This document shows positions 43,248 to 52,836 of a stretch of DNA of 64,000 nt, piece by piece. Origin of the DNA: Bacteriovoracaceae bacterium UBA4096. GTDB taxonomy: Bacteria; Bdellovibrionota; Bacteriovoracia; Bacteriovoracales; Bacteriovoracaceae. A program made the position numbers and the translations under genes. The notes under the pieces were generated by a model. That model was not told the DNA's origin. It made no database searches and saw nothing but the letters and a program-made list of their open reading frames with translations. How positions within the stretch are numbered: the stretch's first letter is position 1; every line of letters begins with the position of its first letter. The stretch is from contig DFXY01000004.1 in assembly GCA_002381945.1 (NCBI GenBank), positions 19,719-83,718 of the forward strand. Reading direction: 5' to 3'.

Positions 43248-44486
43248 TTATTTAAGTCCTATCAAATAGAGAGCTTCCGTCTTGGCGATTTGATAATCTC
43301 TTTTTACTTCAGCAAATTTAGTCTTTGCCTCAATCCAACGTTGATTTGCCTGGAGTACATCCGGGGAGTTTTTTATTCCTTTAGAATATTCACTCATAAT
43401 ACCCTCACGGTATTCTGACATAAGCTTAACACTCTCCTCCGCGCCATGAATGAGTTTATGAGCAAGTTCTAATTTTCTGGTGGCATTCCCTGTCTCATTT
43501 TCTAGCATCAAAGATTGTTTTCGTAAGAGATGTTCTCGTGATCTTGCCTGGGCCGCACTGGCCGCAGATTGAGCGATACCTTCGCCTCCATCAAAAAGAG
43601 GAAGAGTAAACTTAAAACCAAATGTCACATCATTTCGTTGCCCAACTTCACTGTACTCCCTTTCTTTCTGGGTAAAACGAAGGGCGTAACCATAAAGATC
43701 CAGTTTGGGTGCCCACCATCTGGAAGCCGTTTTATTTTCAATACGAGCAATCTCGGAATTAAGAAATGCTTTTTTCAAAAGAATGGAATTTGAGAAATCT
43801 GTTGTAGATTCAAAAAGTGGTCCGTGTTCAGGATGAATATTTTCGGAGACAACTCGGATTGCTTCATCTGGATGAAGACCAAGCAAGACAGAAATCAATC
43901 TTGAAACGACTCCCTGTTCATACCTTAGGGTCTCATATTCCTGTTCCAGAGCAACTTTTTGTTGCTTGAAATCGATAAGATCAGTTTTTGTTGAAAGACC
44001 TGCATTAATTCTTTTCCGGGCCCCCGAGAAGTTCTTCTCATTCATTCTTAAAGCTTCTTCCAGAATAAGCTGGATCTCCTTTAAAAACGCATACTGAGCT
44101 AATGCCTGTCTTCCTTCAGATAATACTTTTGCCTTGGTAATGGTTGCATCAACCAATGCCAGATGGGCCTCTTTGTTTCTTCGCTCATTTTCCAGGGCAT
44201 CTCGTCCGGAATTAAAAACATTTACTTCCGCCTCAATACCGCCAAAAGGCTGATTTAATGAATGATAAGGACCGGTCGTGAATCTCTCTCTTCCATAGGT
44301 CAGATTTATCTTAGGAAGAAAGGATCTAGAAAGTGATCCTTTCAACTTTTCACTGCTTGTTAACCGATCCATCAAACTCTGAAGTTCAGGAGTCGATTCA
44401 ATCCTGGCCCTTAAGTAATCCTCATCCACCTGGATGGAAGCTGAGGCAACAAAGGAAAAAATAAACGTAAAAATCAAGAGGCCCAT
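43248..44486 (-). CDS. TolC-type outer-membrane efflux protein of the first RND system
   Basis: Outer-membrane factor of 412 aa with signal peptide (to ASA) and the duplicated helical pattern of OEP family proteins, visible as ARKRINAGLSTKTDLIDFKQ and SEYSKGIKNSPDVLQANQRW. It forms the trimeric outer-membrane channel for the RND pump. GGTGGA precedes the ATG. It follows the 148-aa gene by 8 bases and ends the operon. Its length is short for TolC but typical of CusC/CzcC-like proteins. Confidence 0.88.
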   Translation of the reverse strand: MGLLIFTFIFSFVASASIQVDEDYLRARIESTPELQSLMDRLTSSEKLKGSLSRSFLPKINLTYGRERFTTGPYHSLNQPFGGIEAEVNVFNSGRDALENERRNKEAHLALVDATITKAKVLSEGRQALAQYAFLKEIQLILEEALRMNEKNFSGARKRINAGLSTKTDLIDFKQQKVALEQEYETLRYEQGVVSRLISVLLGLHPDEAIRVVSENIHPEHGPLFESTTDFSNSILLKKAFLNSEIARIENKTASRWWAPKLDLYGYALRFTQKEREYSEVGQRNDVTFGFKFTLPLFDGGEGIAQSAASAAQARSREHLLRKQSLMLENETGNATRKLELAHKLIHGAEESVKLMSEYREGIMSEYSKGIKNSPDVLQANQRWIEAKTKFAEVKRDYQIAKTEALYLIGLK

Positions 44487-44494
44487 AGTTCCAC

Positions 44495-44941
44495 CTAGTC
44501 TAAATTTGAGAAGCCAACAAAGAGGTCTTGCTTGCCTTTCTTAAGAAAAAAATCAATGTTAAAAGGTTTATACTCAACCTTAGGTAGTTCACCGGTAAAG
44601 TGATTGCCATTTTTTTTGAGCTTAAATTCACCTACGTAAGTAAATTTCCCCTTCTTTTTAACTTCCAGTTTAGCGGACACTTCAGGAGAGAATTCTTTTA
44701 AATCCACTACATTCATCTTTTCATCAAAGATATACATACTTAATTTTCCGGAAGCCGCCCTGACTAGTTCGGCCTTATAGAGGAACTTTGCTTTATTCCC
44801 CTTACCGGCTTCCGTTTTTTCAACAATTGGTGACATGACACCACCAAACTTTCCGCCTTCTTCAACATCACCATGTCCGCCTTCATGGGCCGACAAAGAA
44901 AAAGCTAAAATCATGAGAAAACATAAACTTAATACTTTCAT
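44495..44941 (-). CDS. Small secreted protein in the RND operon
   Basis: Protein of 148 aa with a signal peptide ending LSA and a mature start HEGGHGDVEEGGKFGG, a His/Glu-rich stretch able to bind a metal. The rest is a beta-rich domain (KAELVRAASGKLSMYIFDEK, KPFNIDFFLKKGKQDLFVGF). It sits where a membrane fusion protein would be encoded but is far too short for one. Its start overlaps the RND stop (TAATG), so translation is coupled. Function: a periplasmic metal carrier is the best guess. Confidence 0.7.
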   Translation of the reverse strand: MKVLSLCFLMILAFSLSAHEGGHGDVEEGGKFGGVMSPIVEKTEAGKGNKAKFLYKAELVRAASGKLSMYIFDEKMNVVDLKEFSPEVSAKLEVKKKGKFTYVGEFKLKKNGNHFTGELPKVEYKPFNIDFFLKKGKQDLFVGFSNLD

Positions 44942-47900
44942 TAAAACTCCTCAGTTTTAAGTCGTTGATATTTTTCAATGGCCTTTTGAGAAGCCTTTTC
45001 TCCAAAAAGCCAAAACAAAACGGGTGTAACAATAAGATCAAGAAGAGTAGAAGTTAGAAGTCCTCCCACAATGACCACGGCAACAGGATGAAGAATTTCT
45101 TTACCTGGTTCTCCTTTGGCAAATAACAATGGAGTGAGTGCAAGGACAGCTGTTAATGCCGTCATCAAAACAGGAACAAGTCTTTCCAATGTCCCTCTAA
45201 TGATCATGTTCTTTCCAAATTTCTCTTTTTCCTCAATCATGAGATGAAGATAATGAGAGATCATCATAATCCCATTTCGAGAGGCAATCCCACATAGGGT
45301 GACGAACGCAATTAAGGAGGCCAGTGAGAATGATCTTGAAGTGAGATATATAGCGGCGACACTACCAATCAGGGCCAGCGGAATATTCAGCATAATCTGA
45401 ATTGCCAAGACAGCTGAATTAAAATGGAAAAAAAGAACCAGAAAGACCAAGGTAAAAGATAACAGACCTAGCCAGATCATTTGTTGAGACGATCTGAGTT
45501 GCCCTTCAAATTGACCACCCACTTCCATATGGTAGCCTTCCGGCCAGTCGATCTCTTCAATTGTGTTTTTGATTCTTGCCACCAGTTCATTTAAGTCAGC
45601 GCCTTCTGAATTGGCAGAAACAACCAGTCGACGTTGAAGTCCTTCCCGATTGATCATATTGGGTCCATTGCCTTTATAGACATTGGCCAAATCTTTCACT
45701 TTGACGTGGTCTCCGGTAGGTAGAAGTTTTAAACTGATATTTTCAATCGCTTCGGGATCAGAGCGGGATTCTTCATCCAGCCTTAAAAGTACTCCGTGGA
45801 TCTGCTGGCCTTCCACCATTTGTCCAACATCGTGTCCATTAAGAAGTGCTTCCAAATCCTGGGCCATGGTTCCAGCACTCATACGGGCCCGCTTCACTTC
45901 TTCTTTATCAATAAATATTTTAAGCTGAGGAATTTGAACTAACGGTTCAACTTGTAAATCCTTAAGTCCCGGGATGTCTTTAATCCGCTGAAAAATCTCT
46001 CCACCAATTCTTCGTAATTCTACGATATCAGGGCCAAATACCTTTAAAGCGATCTGAGATCTTACGCCAGAGAGCATATGATCCAGCCGATGGGAAATAG
46101 GTTGACCTAAATTAACATAAACTTCCGGCCAGGTTTCTTTGATCTTATTCCTGATATGAGCGAAAACTTCCTCTTTACTCCGTTCACTCTTTCTCAGATC
46201 AACTTCTATTTCATTCCAGTTTACACCTTCGGCATGTTCATCCATTTCTGCTCGCCCTACTCTTCGAGTAGTTGATTTCACTTCAGGAATAGTGAGTAAT
46301 GCTTTTTCAACTTCCATTCCCTTTTTATTGGAGGTCTCCAGGGATATCCCGGGAGTTGCCTGAAGGCCAAGAGTTGCTGAACCTTCATTGAAGGTAGGTA
46401 AAAAGTCCCTTCCCATATAAGGTATGGAGAAAAGAGTTAAAGCAAATACAACTGAAACTATAACGAGAATAGCTTTTGAGTTTGCCAAAGATTTTTCTAT
46501 GATCTTACTGGCATTTTTTTTCAGGATTTTGACAAAAAACCCGTCGCTTTCGGTTTTAAGTAGATTGGTTTTTCTACCCAGAAGATAGTAACAAAGGACT
46601 GGGGTAACTGTGAGAGAGACAAAAAGAGATGCCAGAATAGAGATGATATAGGCCTCTCCCATTGGGGAAAAAAGCTTTCCTTCTAAACCACTCAAGGCGA
46701 ATAGTGGAATAAAAACCAGAACAATGATAAAAGTTGAAAATACAATTGAGTTTCTTATCTCTTTTGAGGCTTCATAGATCACTTTAAGGACAGGCCTTGG
46801 CCTTTCTAATAATCGGTTCTCATTCAATCTCCTATAGACATTTTCAACATCCACGATTGCATCATCTACGAGTTCACCGATTGCAACAGCTAACCCTCCC
46901 AGGGTCATGGTGTTAACTCCAATGCCGAAATAATTAAAAATAATTGCCGTAATCACCAAAGATAATGGAATGGCAGTCAATGTGATAAAAGTAGTTCTCC
47001 AGTTAAGAAGAAACAACATAAGAACAATCGCCACCATGATTGTACCGTCGCGCAAGGCTTCACCCACATTTCCGACAGCATTCTCAATGAAGTGCGATTG
47101 TTTGAATAAATCAGATTTTAGTTCCACGCCTGCAGGCAGGGAGAGAGCAACTTTTTTCAGTTCACTTTCAACTGTTTTAGTTAAAGAGACGGTCTCTGCA
47201 GTCGGTTGCTTTTGAATCGTCATCACCACCGCTGGCTCACCATTGATGGAACCGTTACCTCTTTTAAAATGAGCACCCAATTTAACTTCAGCAATTTCCT
47301 TAACACTGACAGGATTTCCCAAATGAGTCCCAACATATGATTCTTCAATATGTTCGATAGTCTCAATTCTCCCTAAAGTTCGGATGAGGTATTCTTTTTC
47401 TCCGATGTCTATAAAACCGCCTGAAGTGTTCAGACCGATTTCGGACAGTGAGTGTTTTAAATCCTCAACAGTCAGACCCTTGGATTGCAATTTCTCCGCA
47501 GACACTAAGATCTGATATTGCTTGAGATCTCCTCCAATCGTAACAATTTGACTGACTCCCGGTATGGCCAGCAGTCGGGGTTTTACCGTCCATTCTGCCA
47601 ATGTTCTTAGTTCCATTGGACTTACTTTGCCTGAAGGAGAAGTCAAGGCCACAAACATGATTTCACCCATAATGGATGAACTAGGAGTCATAATAGGTGA
47701 AATATCAGGAGGCAGTTTTTCTTTTGCTAGCTCAAGCCTCTCAGCAACAATCTGGCGATTCTTAAAAACATCTGTGCCCCAATCAAACTCAGCGTGCACA
47801 ATAGAAATTCCTGCCCCACTTGATGAACGAAGCCGCAAAAGACCCGGCAACCCATTTAACACATACTCAATTGGTAAAGTCACTTGAACTTCAGTTTCTT

Positions 47901-48093
47901 CCGGAGCAAATCCCCGGGCCTCAGTCATAATAGTAACAATAGGACGGTTAAGATCAGGAAAAACATCAACTGGAAGATGTATCGCCTGCCATGTTCCAAT
48001 AATCATCAAAATTAATGCCGCTGTCAGCACGGCAAGCCTTTGGCGCAAGGCCAATTTAATAATAGAATTCAGCACTTTTAGTAGTCCTTTCAA
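44941..48093 (-). CDS. czcA: Heavy-metal RND efflux pump, CzcA type
   Basis: Inner-membrane RND transporter of 1050 aa with 12 helices and two large periplasmic loops. Family elements include GTWQAIHLPVDVFPDLNRP, FAPEETEVQVTLPIEYVLNG, the TM4 segment GELVDDAIVDVENVYRRL with the proton-path acidic residues, and FLPTFNEGSATLGLQATPGIS. It is CzcA-like and distinct from the CusA at 52837. Divalent cations (Zn, Co, Cd, Ni) are the usual substrates, not verified here. The operon has an outer-membrane factor but no membrane fusion protein. Confidence 0.9.
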   Translation of the reverse strand: MKGLLKVLNSIIKLALRQRLAVLTAALILMIIGTWQAIHLPVDVFPDLNRPIVTIMTEARGFAPEETEVQVTLPIEYVLNGLPGLLRLRSSSGAGISIVHAEFDWGTDVFKNRQIVAERLELAKEKLPPDISPIMTPSSSIMGEIMFVALTSPSGKVSPMELRTLAEWTVKPRLLAIPGVSQIVTIGGDLKQYQILVSAEKLQSKGLTVEDLKHSLSEIGLNTSGGFIDIGEKEYLIRTLGRIETIEHIEESYVGTHLGNPVSVKEIAEVKLGAHFKRGNGSINGEPAVVMTIQKQPTAETVSLTKTVESELKKVALSLPAGVELKSDLFKQSHFIENAVGNVGEALRDGTIMVAIVLMLFLLNWRTTFITLTAIPLSLVITAIIFNYFGIGVNTMTLGGLAVAIGELVDDAIVDVENVYRRLNENRLLERPRPVLKVIYEASKEIRNSIVFSTFIIVLVFIPLFALSGLEGKLFSPMGEAYIISILASLFVSLTVTPVLCYYLLGRKTNLLKTESDGFFVKILKKNASKIIEKSLANSKAILVIVSVVFALTLFSIPYMGRDFLPTFNEGSATLGLQATPGISLETSNKKGMEVEKALLTIPEVKSTTRRVGRAEMDEHAEGVNWNEIEVDLRKSERSKEEVFAHIRNKIKETWPEVYVNLGQPISHRLDHMLSGVRSQIALKVFGPDIVELRRIGGEIFQRIKDIPGLKDLQVEPLVQIPQLKIFIDKEEVKRARMSAGTMAQDLEALLNGHDVGQMVEGQQIHGVLLRLDEESRSDPEAIENISLKLLPTGDHVKVKDLANVYKGNGPNMINREGLQRRLVVSANSEGADLNELVARIKNTIEEIDWPEGYHMEVGGQFEGQLRSSQQMIWLGLLSFTLVFLVLFFHFNSAVLAIQIMLNIPLALIGSVAAIYLTSRSFSLASLIAFVTLCGIASRNGIMMISHYLHLMIEEKEKFGKNMIIRGTLERLVPVLMTALTAVLALTPLLFAKGEPGKEILHPVAVVIVGGLLTSTLLDLIVTPVLFWLFGEKASQKAIEKYQRLKTEEF

Positions 48094-48122
48094 TTTATAT
48101 TAAATGCGAGAAAAGAAAGTAT

Positions 48123-48437
48123 TTAGGCTATGGGCGGGCGGTAAAGAACTTGAGGCACTGATCGCGTGAATTGAACCGTAGCAACGAATTGAACAACAAA
48201 CGACGGAGTAATGTTCATCATACTAAAAATGGGCACTGAAAGAGCAGCAAAATGGCACTGACTACAGGTATGAGAACAATGATTAGCAGTGGCATCATCA
48301 TTCTTCTCAGTAGGTCCCGAAGTATGCTCTTCAGAAAAATGACTACTCATGTCGTCTTCACAAAAGCATCCTGTCTCAGCTACTGAGGCAGAAATAAAGG
48401 AAGTGAGCATTAAAATCATTAATAGAAGTAACTTCAC
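48123..48437 (-). CDS. Small Cys/His-rich exported protein
   Basis: Protein of 104 aa with a signal peptide (MKLLLLMILMLTSFISASVA) and a metal-binding-like region GCFCEDDMSSHFSEE and NHCSHTCSQCHFAAL, ending VLYRPPIA. The CHSH/CSQCH cluster suggests copper or zinc binding. It begins at a GTG and lies 29 bases upstream of the RND gene in the same direction, so it is probably the first gene of that operon and a sensor or chaperone for it. The family is not recognised. Confidence 0.65.
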   Translation of the reverse strand: MKLLLLMILMLTSFISASVAETGCFCEDDMSSHFSEEHTSGPTEKNDDATANHCSHTCSQCHFAALSVPIFSMMNITPSFVVQFVATVQFTRSVPQVLYRPPIA

Positions 48438-48474
48438 GCTCTCATTCTAGGAGGAAAAAGATCGAAAATCAATT

Positions 48475-49203
48475 TCAATTCTTTACTGAATTGTCCAAAG
48501 CAGCTTTTTCCAGTTTAATCACATAAGATTGAATCGCTAACTCGCTTAAAAATCTTTGATGTGGCTTATGCAAAGACGACAATTTAATCTTCCATACTTC
48601 TACGTTTTGAGCTTCTGATTGAGAGCTAATAACATCTATTTTGTGTCCCCAATCTCTTACAATCTCTCCAATAATAATAGTGCCTTTACCGTCTAATGAA
48701 TCCACATGAATAAAATAATCTGTCCAAACACTTGCATGGAGATTCCTCTTATCCATGAAAGAATGGACCCAAAGAAGTACATAAATCATGAAGGTTATAC
48801 TTAAACCGAAAGTAAAAAAACCTAGTCCAAAAACCAAACCAACCGCGGCCGTTGCCCAGATGCCTGCAGCAGTAGTTAAACCACTTATAATACGGCCAGA
48901 ACGAAAAACTGCCCCTGCTCCTAAAAAACCCACCCCGCTCACAATTTGTGCTGGTATTCGGGCGCCATCAATAAATATATGCTGATTCATCACCAATCGA
49001 GCTGTTAGAGTAAAAACACAGGAGCCTAGTGCCACCATTGCAAATGTTCTCAGACCTGCCGCCTTTTGGGCTTTTTCACGTTCCTTACCTACAACTGTTC
49101 CTGCAAAAATTGCTCCTAAACAGCATAAGAAGTAAGAATAAATGGGAGGCATGTAATCAAAAAGGTTAAAAAGAAAAATGTCATTCAATAATTCATTACT
49201 CAT
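48475..49203 (-). CDS. MgtC/SapB family membrane protein
   Basis: Protein of 242 aa with four to five N-terminal helices and a C-terminal cytoplasmic part. The MgtC core is clear: GAIFAGTVVGKEREKAQKAA, GLRTFAMVALGSCVFTL, RIPAQIVSGVGFLGAGAVF and GLTTAAGIWATAAVGLVFGLG. MgtC proteins modulate ATP synthase or Mg2+ homeostasis. The C-terminal domain is a short ACT-like type. It precedes the metal operon in the same direction but a gap of 37 bases and differing function make the link uncertain. Confidence 0.88.
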   Translation of the reverse strand: MSNELLNDIFLFNLFDYMPPIYSYFLCCLGAIFAGTVVGKEREKAQKAAGLRTFAMVALGSCVFTLTARLVMNQHIFIDGARIPAQIVSGVGFLGAGAVFRSGRIISGLTTAAGIWATAAVGLVFGLGFFTFGLSITFMIYVLLWVHSFMDKRNLHASVWTDYFIHVDSLDGKGTIIIGEIVRDWGHKIDVISSQSEAQNVEVWKIKLSSLHKPHQRFLSELAIQSYVIKLEKAALDNSVKN

Positions 49204-49243
49204 CTAAATAGAGTAAGTTGTTTGAACTGGTTATGACAAGGAG

Positions 49244-50518
49244 TCACAGATTTTTTTTCGGAAGTTTTAAAATGAAAGTGGTATTTTCTGATTCTGGCAC
49301 AAGTTCGATACTACCATGGTGACGGTCCATGATGGATTTTGAAATAGATAAACCAAGACCAGTACCTTTTCCTACCTCTTTAGTAGTGAAAAATGGGTTG
49401 AAGATTTTAGGAATAATGCTTTTATCTATTTTTTTACCGGTATTCTCAATACAAATGAAATCATTCTGAGCATCATCTGAAAAGCGGACTTCAATCCAAG
49501 GATACTCTGTTCCCTCTGTGGCGTCGTAGGCGTTATTGAGAAGATTCAACAAGACCTGGGAAAGCTGGATTTTGTCACAATAAATAGTCACATCTTGATT
49601 GGGATTATTAATTTTTAATCTCAAATCAACGTAGTTATTCTTAAACCTCTCACTACATAAAGCAAAGACATCCTGAATAAGTTCAATAAAAAGCACTTCT
49701 TCTTTACGAAACTCCATCGACTCTCTTGAAATGGTTCTCATCACTGTAATAATCTTTGAGATCCTGGCAACGGTTACTTCAATGGTTTCAACAGAAGTGA
49801 CGATGGCCGGGATAGTGATATTATTTCGTTTCAATAATTTACTGAGCATATTGGCAGCGACATTAATAATGGCAAGTGGATTGTTGATTTCATGGGCCAC
49901 ACCGGCGGCCATTTCACCTAGTGATGCCAATTTTGAGGATTGAAGAATTTTTGCCTCTTGCTCTTTAATCAATTTTTCTTGTAAGTACTTTTCAGTATTG
50001 TCTTGGATGTAGAGCACATATTGATCCTTATTTCTACAGGAGACAGAACAGGCATAATAATATTCCTGCTCATCGTTTGCCTTAAGAAAATCAAAGAAAA
50101 CGACTTCAAGATTTTGGGATAACAGCTCTACTTGTTGTTTTACAATGCTAAAAAAATCCCCTCCAATGATCTCTTCGAGCTGGCAGCCTTCATGAGTATT
50201 AAAGCGCTTTTCTAAAAAAGTCGTAAATGCCCGATCGATTCTGAAATTATGATTAAAAAAGAAAATCGCACCAGGCAGTGCCTGAATAATACTGGAAAGC
50301 TTGTTTTTCTCATTTTCGAGTTCAGTCGTTAATTTTTCTAATTCAAGGGTTCGCTCTTTCACCAATGAGGCAAGGTGTACATTCTTCTCAAATAAAGCAA
50401 AAGGGCTCCGGGTGCCGACATCTCTTTCCACTCGGTCCATGAGGGCCTTATTGACCTTCAGCAGGCGTTCAATTTCTTTTTCCAGGAATTCCTTAGTCTT
50501 GGTTTCTTTTTGTGCCAA
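49244..50518 (-). CDS. Cytoplasmic sensor histidine kinase paired with FIST protein
   Basis: Protein of 424 aa without membrane helices: coiled coil (about 1-85), a PAS-like domain (about 85-190), then HisKA with H in AAGVAHEINNPLAII and HATPase_c with QVLLNLLNNAYDATEG, FICIENTGKKI and KGTGLGLSISKSIMDRHHGS. It should take its signal from the FIST protein encoded just upstream, whose gene overlaps it by 26 bases. The overlap implies co-translation. No response regulator is next to it. Confidence 0.9.
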   Translation of the reverse strand: MAQKETKTKEFLEKEIERLLKVNKALMDRVERDVGTRSPFALFEKNVHLASLVKERTLELEKLTTELENEKNKLSSIIQALPGAIFFFNHNFRIDRAFTTFLEKRFNTHEGCQLEEIIGGDFFSIVKQQVELLSQNLEVVFFDFLKANDEQEYYYACSVSCRNKDQYVLYIQDNTEKYLQEKLIKEQEAKILQSSKLASLGEMAAGVAHEINNPLAIINVAANMLSKLLKRNNITIPAIVTSVETIEVTVARISKIITVMRTISRESMEFRKEEVLFIELIQDVFALCSERFKNNYVDLRLKINNPNQDVTIYCDKIQLSQVLLNLLNNAYDATEGTEYPWIEVRFSDDAQNDFICIENTGKKIDKSIIPKIFNPFFTTKEVGKGTGLGLSISKSIMDRHHGSIELVPESENTTFILKLPKKNL

Positions 50519-51638
50519 AGGCCACTCCCGTTAGTGTTTGATTAATGTGAACTCCTCCGAGCTGTTCCCCAAAAGTATGAAAACCGATCATCTGATTTTT
50601 CTTATATAAACTGATGATTCTTTCTTTCTCTTCTTTTGGAAGTTGCATAATTTCCAGACGTCTTAGAACGCATTCAAATCCAAGACAAAACTTATCACCT
50701 TTTAAAACTTCATCCAGTCGATCAAACAACTCAGTACTACTTTCATAAATTGAACGAAGTGACCCTAAACGTAAGACCAGACCATTATCAATAGCACAAT
50801 AAAAAGTCAGGCTTAAATCCGGATTCATTTTTTGAATGCTGCGGACGTAATAATCTTCCCCTATTTTCAACATCACTGGATAATTTGAAAAGACACTTGG
50901 ATTTAGATCAGAAATCTTCAGGCCTAATTTCTCTGCATAAAACTTAGCAGCGGGGATACCTTCGATCTCCTCAACCGTTCTCGTCTGAGGAGTAGCAGAA
51001 GTAATGACAAATTTATCTTCTGTTTCCCTAAAATGTTGAACTTTAAATATTTCAAAGGGTAATGTTGTGGTCACAATGGCAAGAGTGGCAGCATTTTCCC
51101 GGAGCTCTCCATTAGCATAGACCAGAGTTGATTCAAACTTTAATTGATCACTGGCCGATCCACCAATTAATGGTAAACCTTTTAAAGCGCCATCAATTAA
51201 AGAAACAAATTCCTCTTCTTTAACCGAAAGCCCATCAATTAACAAAATGCCGAAAGTTTTTCCCTCTTTTAAAAGTGTTCGGTGTTTTGATTGAATATTC
51301 TGAAACTGCTGTTTAATATCAAGAATTATATTCTCGTCTCGGTCTTTAAGGTTGGTGATGGTAATCAAATCCACTTCAAATTCATTTCCCTGAAGGGACA
51401 TACCCACTAGTCCATGGTCAGTAAAACCAACTTCTGAGATTTCTCCGGCAGTTGAACAACCTATTGTTTGAGGGCCAAAGTAATGCTGAAAAGCTTCTGA
51501 AAGTTTATTTTTATCGTAGTTGCGGGAACAAAAGATCAGGTTCAGTTTTGCTTCTTTTGCATTGATTTTTACAGCAAGTTCCTCACAGGCCTTGACCTCA
51601 TCGTTATTGCTGACATATCCAGTTATGATTGATTTCAT
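50493..51638 (-). CDS. FIST-domain sensor protein
   Basis: Protein of 381 aa carrying a FIST N domain (LNLIFCSRNYDKNKL, IGCSTAGEISEVGF, LPLIGGSASD) and a FIST C domain (IEGIPAAKFYAEKLG, FGEQLGGVHINQTLTGVAFG). FIST modules are predicted to bind small ligands such as amino acids, and are often fused to or paired with kinases or chemoreceptors. Here it is encoded separately but overlapping the kinase gene by 26 bases. The closing FGEQ/GxHxNQT pattern is intact. Confidence 0.88.
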   Translation of the reverse strand: MKSIITGYVSNNDEVKACEELAVKINAKEAKLNLIFCSRNYDKNKLSEAFQHYFGPQTIGCSTAGEISEVGFTDHGLVGMSLQGNEFEVDLITITNLKDRDENIILDIKQQFQNIQSKHRTLLKEGKTFGILLIDGLSVKEEEFVSLIDGALKGLPLIGGSASDQLKFESTLVYANGELRENAATLAIVTTTLPFEIFKVQHFRETEDKFVITSATPQTRTVEEIEGIPAAKFYAEKLGLKISDLNPSVFSNYPVMLKIGEDYYVRSIQKMNPDLSLTFYCAIDNGLVLRLGSLRSIYESSTELFDRLDEVLKGDKFCLGFECVLRRLEIMQLPKEEKERIISLYKKNQMIGFHTFGEQLGGVHINQTLTGVAFGTKRNQD

Positions 51639-51782
51639 ACAGTAACCTAATTGTTAACAGTGATTTTACATTTTACGGGTTTTTTAGGGAGAACAGAAGA
51701 AACTTAGGCAAAGCTAATAAACAAGAATTCAATCTAATCAACAACTTGCGCAAACTCTAAAGGAAAATTAAGGTTAAAAATA

Positions 51783-51816
51783 GGCCTTACCGGAAGGCAT
51801 TTGAACCGGCAAGACC
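51783..51816 (-). terminator. Intrinsic terminator of the copper-storage gene
   Basis: Minus strand: GGTCTTGCCGG pairs with CCGGTAAGGCC (11 bp with two G-U pairs) across a 12-base loop and is followed by TATTTTTAA. Clear intrinsic terminator for the gene at 51827. Confidence 0.85.
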
Positions 51817-51826
51817 AATAAGTTAT

Positions 51827-52195
51827 TTAGTGCCCCATGTTTCGGCATGAATCCGCACATCGCCTGCACATGTCAGCACATTTCTGCATCATTGAATCAT
51901 TTGGATCTACGCCACTGCACGATTCTGCGCAAGCGTCACAAACTTTAGCGCAGAGTTGGCAATGCTCATACGCAAATTCTCCTTTAAGCTGCATCAGCGT
52001 TGCACTCATATTACACATTTCCGCACACTCCATCATAAGTGTCATATGCTTTTGTTCAACATGCTTTCCTCCCTGAGAGAGGCAATGAGGAATGCAGGAA
52101 ATACATTCTTGATAACAGGCAATACAATCACGAATACATTGCTCCATACTATTGCCACTTTGTAATTTTTCGCCAGATTGTGTACTAGTTTCCAT
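51827..52195 (-). CDS. Four-helix-bundle copper storage protein (Csp-like)
   Basis: Protein of 122 aa with 16 cysteines in repeating CxxxC, CxxC patterns along four helices (CIRDCIACYQECISC, CAEMCNMSATL, CQLCAKVCDACAESC, CADMCRRCADSC). This matches DUF326/Csp proteins, whose cysteine-lined core holds many Cu(I) ions. No signal peptide is seen, so it is the cytosolic (Csp3-like) type. It stands downstream of the BON and cus genes. Residue-by-residue copper sites are inferred from family structures. Confidence 0.87.
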   Translation of the reverse strand: METSTQSGEKLQSGNSMEQCIRDCIACYQECISCIPHCLSQGGKHVEQKHMTLMMECAEMCNMSATLMQLKGEFAYEHCQLCAKVCDACAESCSGVDPNDSMMQKCADMCRRCADSCRNMGH

Positions 52196-52237
52196 TTAAA
52201 CCTCCTTGGTATTACTGCATGGAAAAGTCATGAATTT

Positions 52238-52708
52238 TCAGGACAGTCTCGTTCCTAATTCATCTTCAGGCCGGGAGATATTTCTTCCGATTTTTGGCTC
52301 ACGTTTAAATGTAAGCATATTCTGAACATCCTTTACTCCTTTCAGATTTTCCACAGTGTCCTCGGCCATACGTTTTGTCATACGGTCGTCAACTTCACCT
52401 TTTAAATAGACACAGGCATCCTTAACCTCCACTTCTATATTTGAAGCATCGACGTCATAGCTATCAAAGAGTGCCTGACAGACATCTTCCTTGATCCTTT
52501 CATCTGAGCGACGAAAGCCTTTCGGACCTTTGCCATAGTGAACTCCTCTTACATGAGCTCTGGCCGCCTTATCCGCATCCTTTTCAAGTTCACGATCAAC
52601 GAAAGGTCTACTAGTAGAGTAATCATCACTGAGAGCGTAACGGCTGCTTACTCCTGGATTCCTTTCAAGATTCAATCGGCTTGAGTTGTCTCTATGTCTT
52701 CTGGGCAT
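52238..52708 (-). CDS. BON-domain protein with charged N-terminus
   Basis: Protein of 156 aa. The first 70 residues are Arg/Asp/Ser-rich and probably unstructured, then a BON domain (about 78-140): VDASNIEVEVKDACVYLKGE and VENLKGVKDVQNMLTFKR. No signal peptide. A related but shorter BON protein is encoded at 12807. It lies between the copper storage gene and cusA in the same direction; co-regulation with copper is possible. The start is strongly supported by AAGGAGAT before the ATG. Confidence 0.8.
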   Translation of the reverse strand: MPRRHRDNSSRLNLERNPGVSSRYALSDDYSTSRPFVDRELEKDADKAARAHVRGVHYGKGPKGFRRSDERIKEDVCQALFDSYDVDASNIEVEVKDACVYLKGEVDDRMTKRMAEDTVENLKGVKDVQNMLTFKREPKIGRNISRPEDELGTRLS

Positions 52709-52836
52709 GTGAATCTCCTTGATATAAAGTGACCTGGACCATTAGGTGTCTCTGATGATAAGTCGACTTTGGAAGATTTAAACGGGTCCTTCGAATGGAG
52801 TCACGGCTTTTAGCATTGATGGTATTACTGATTGGA

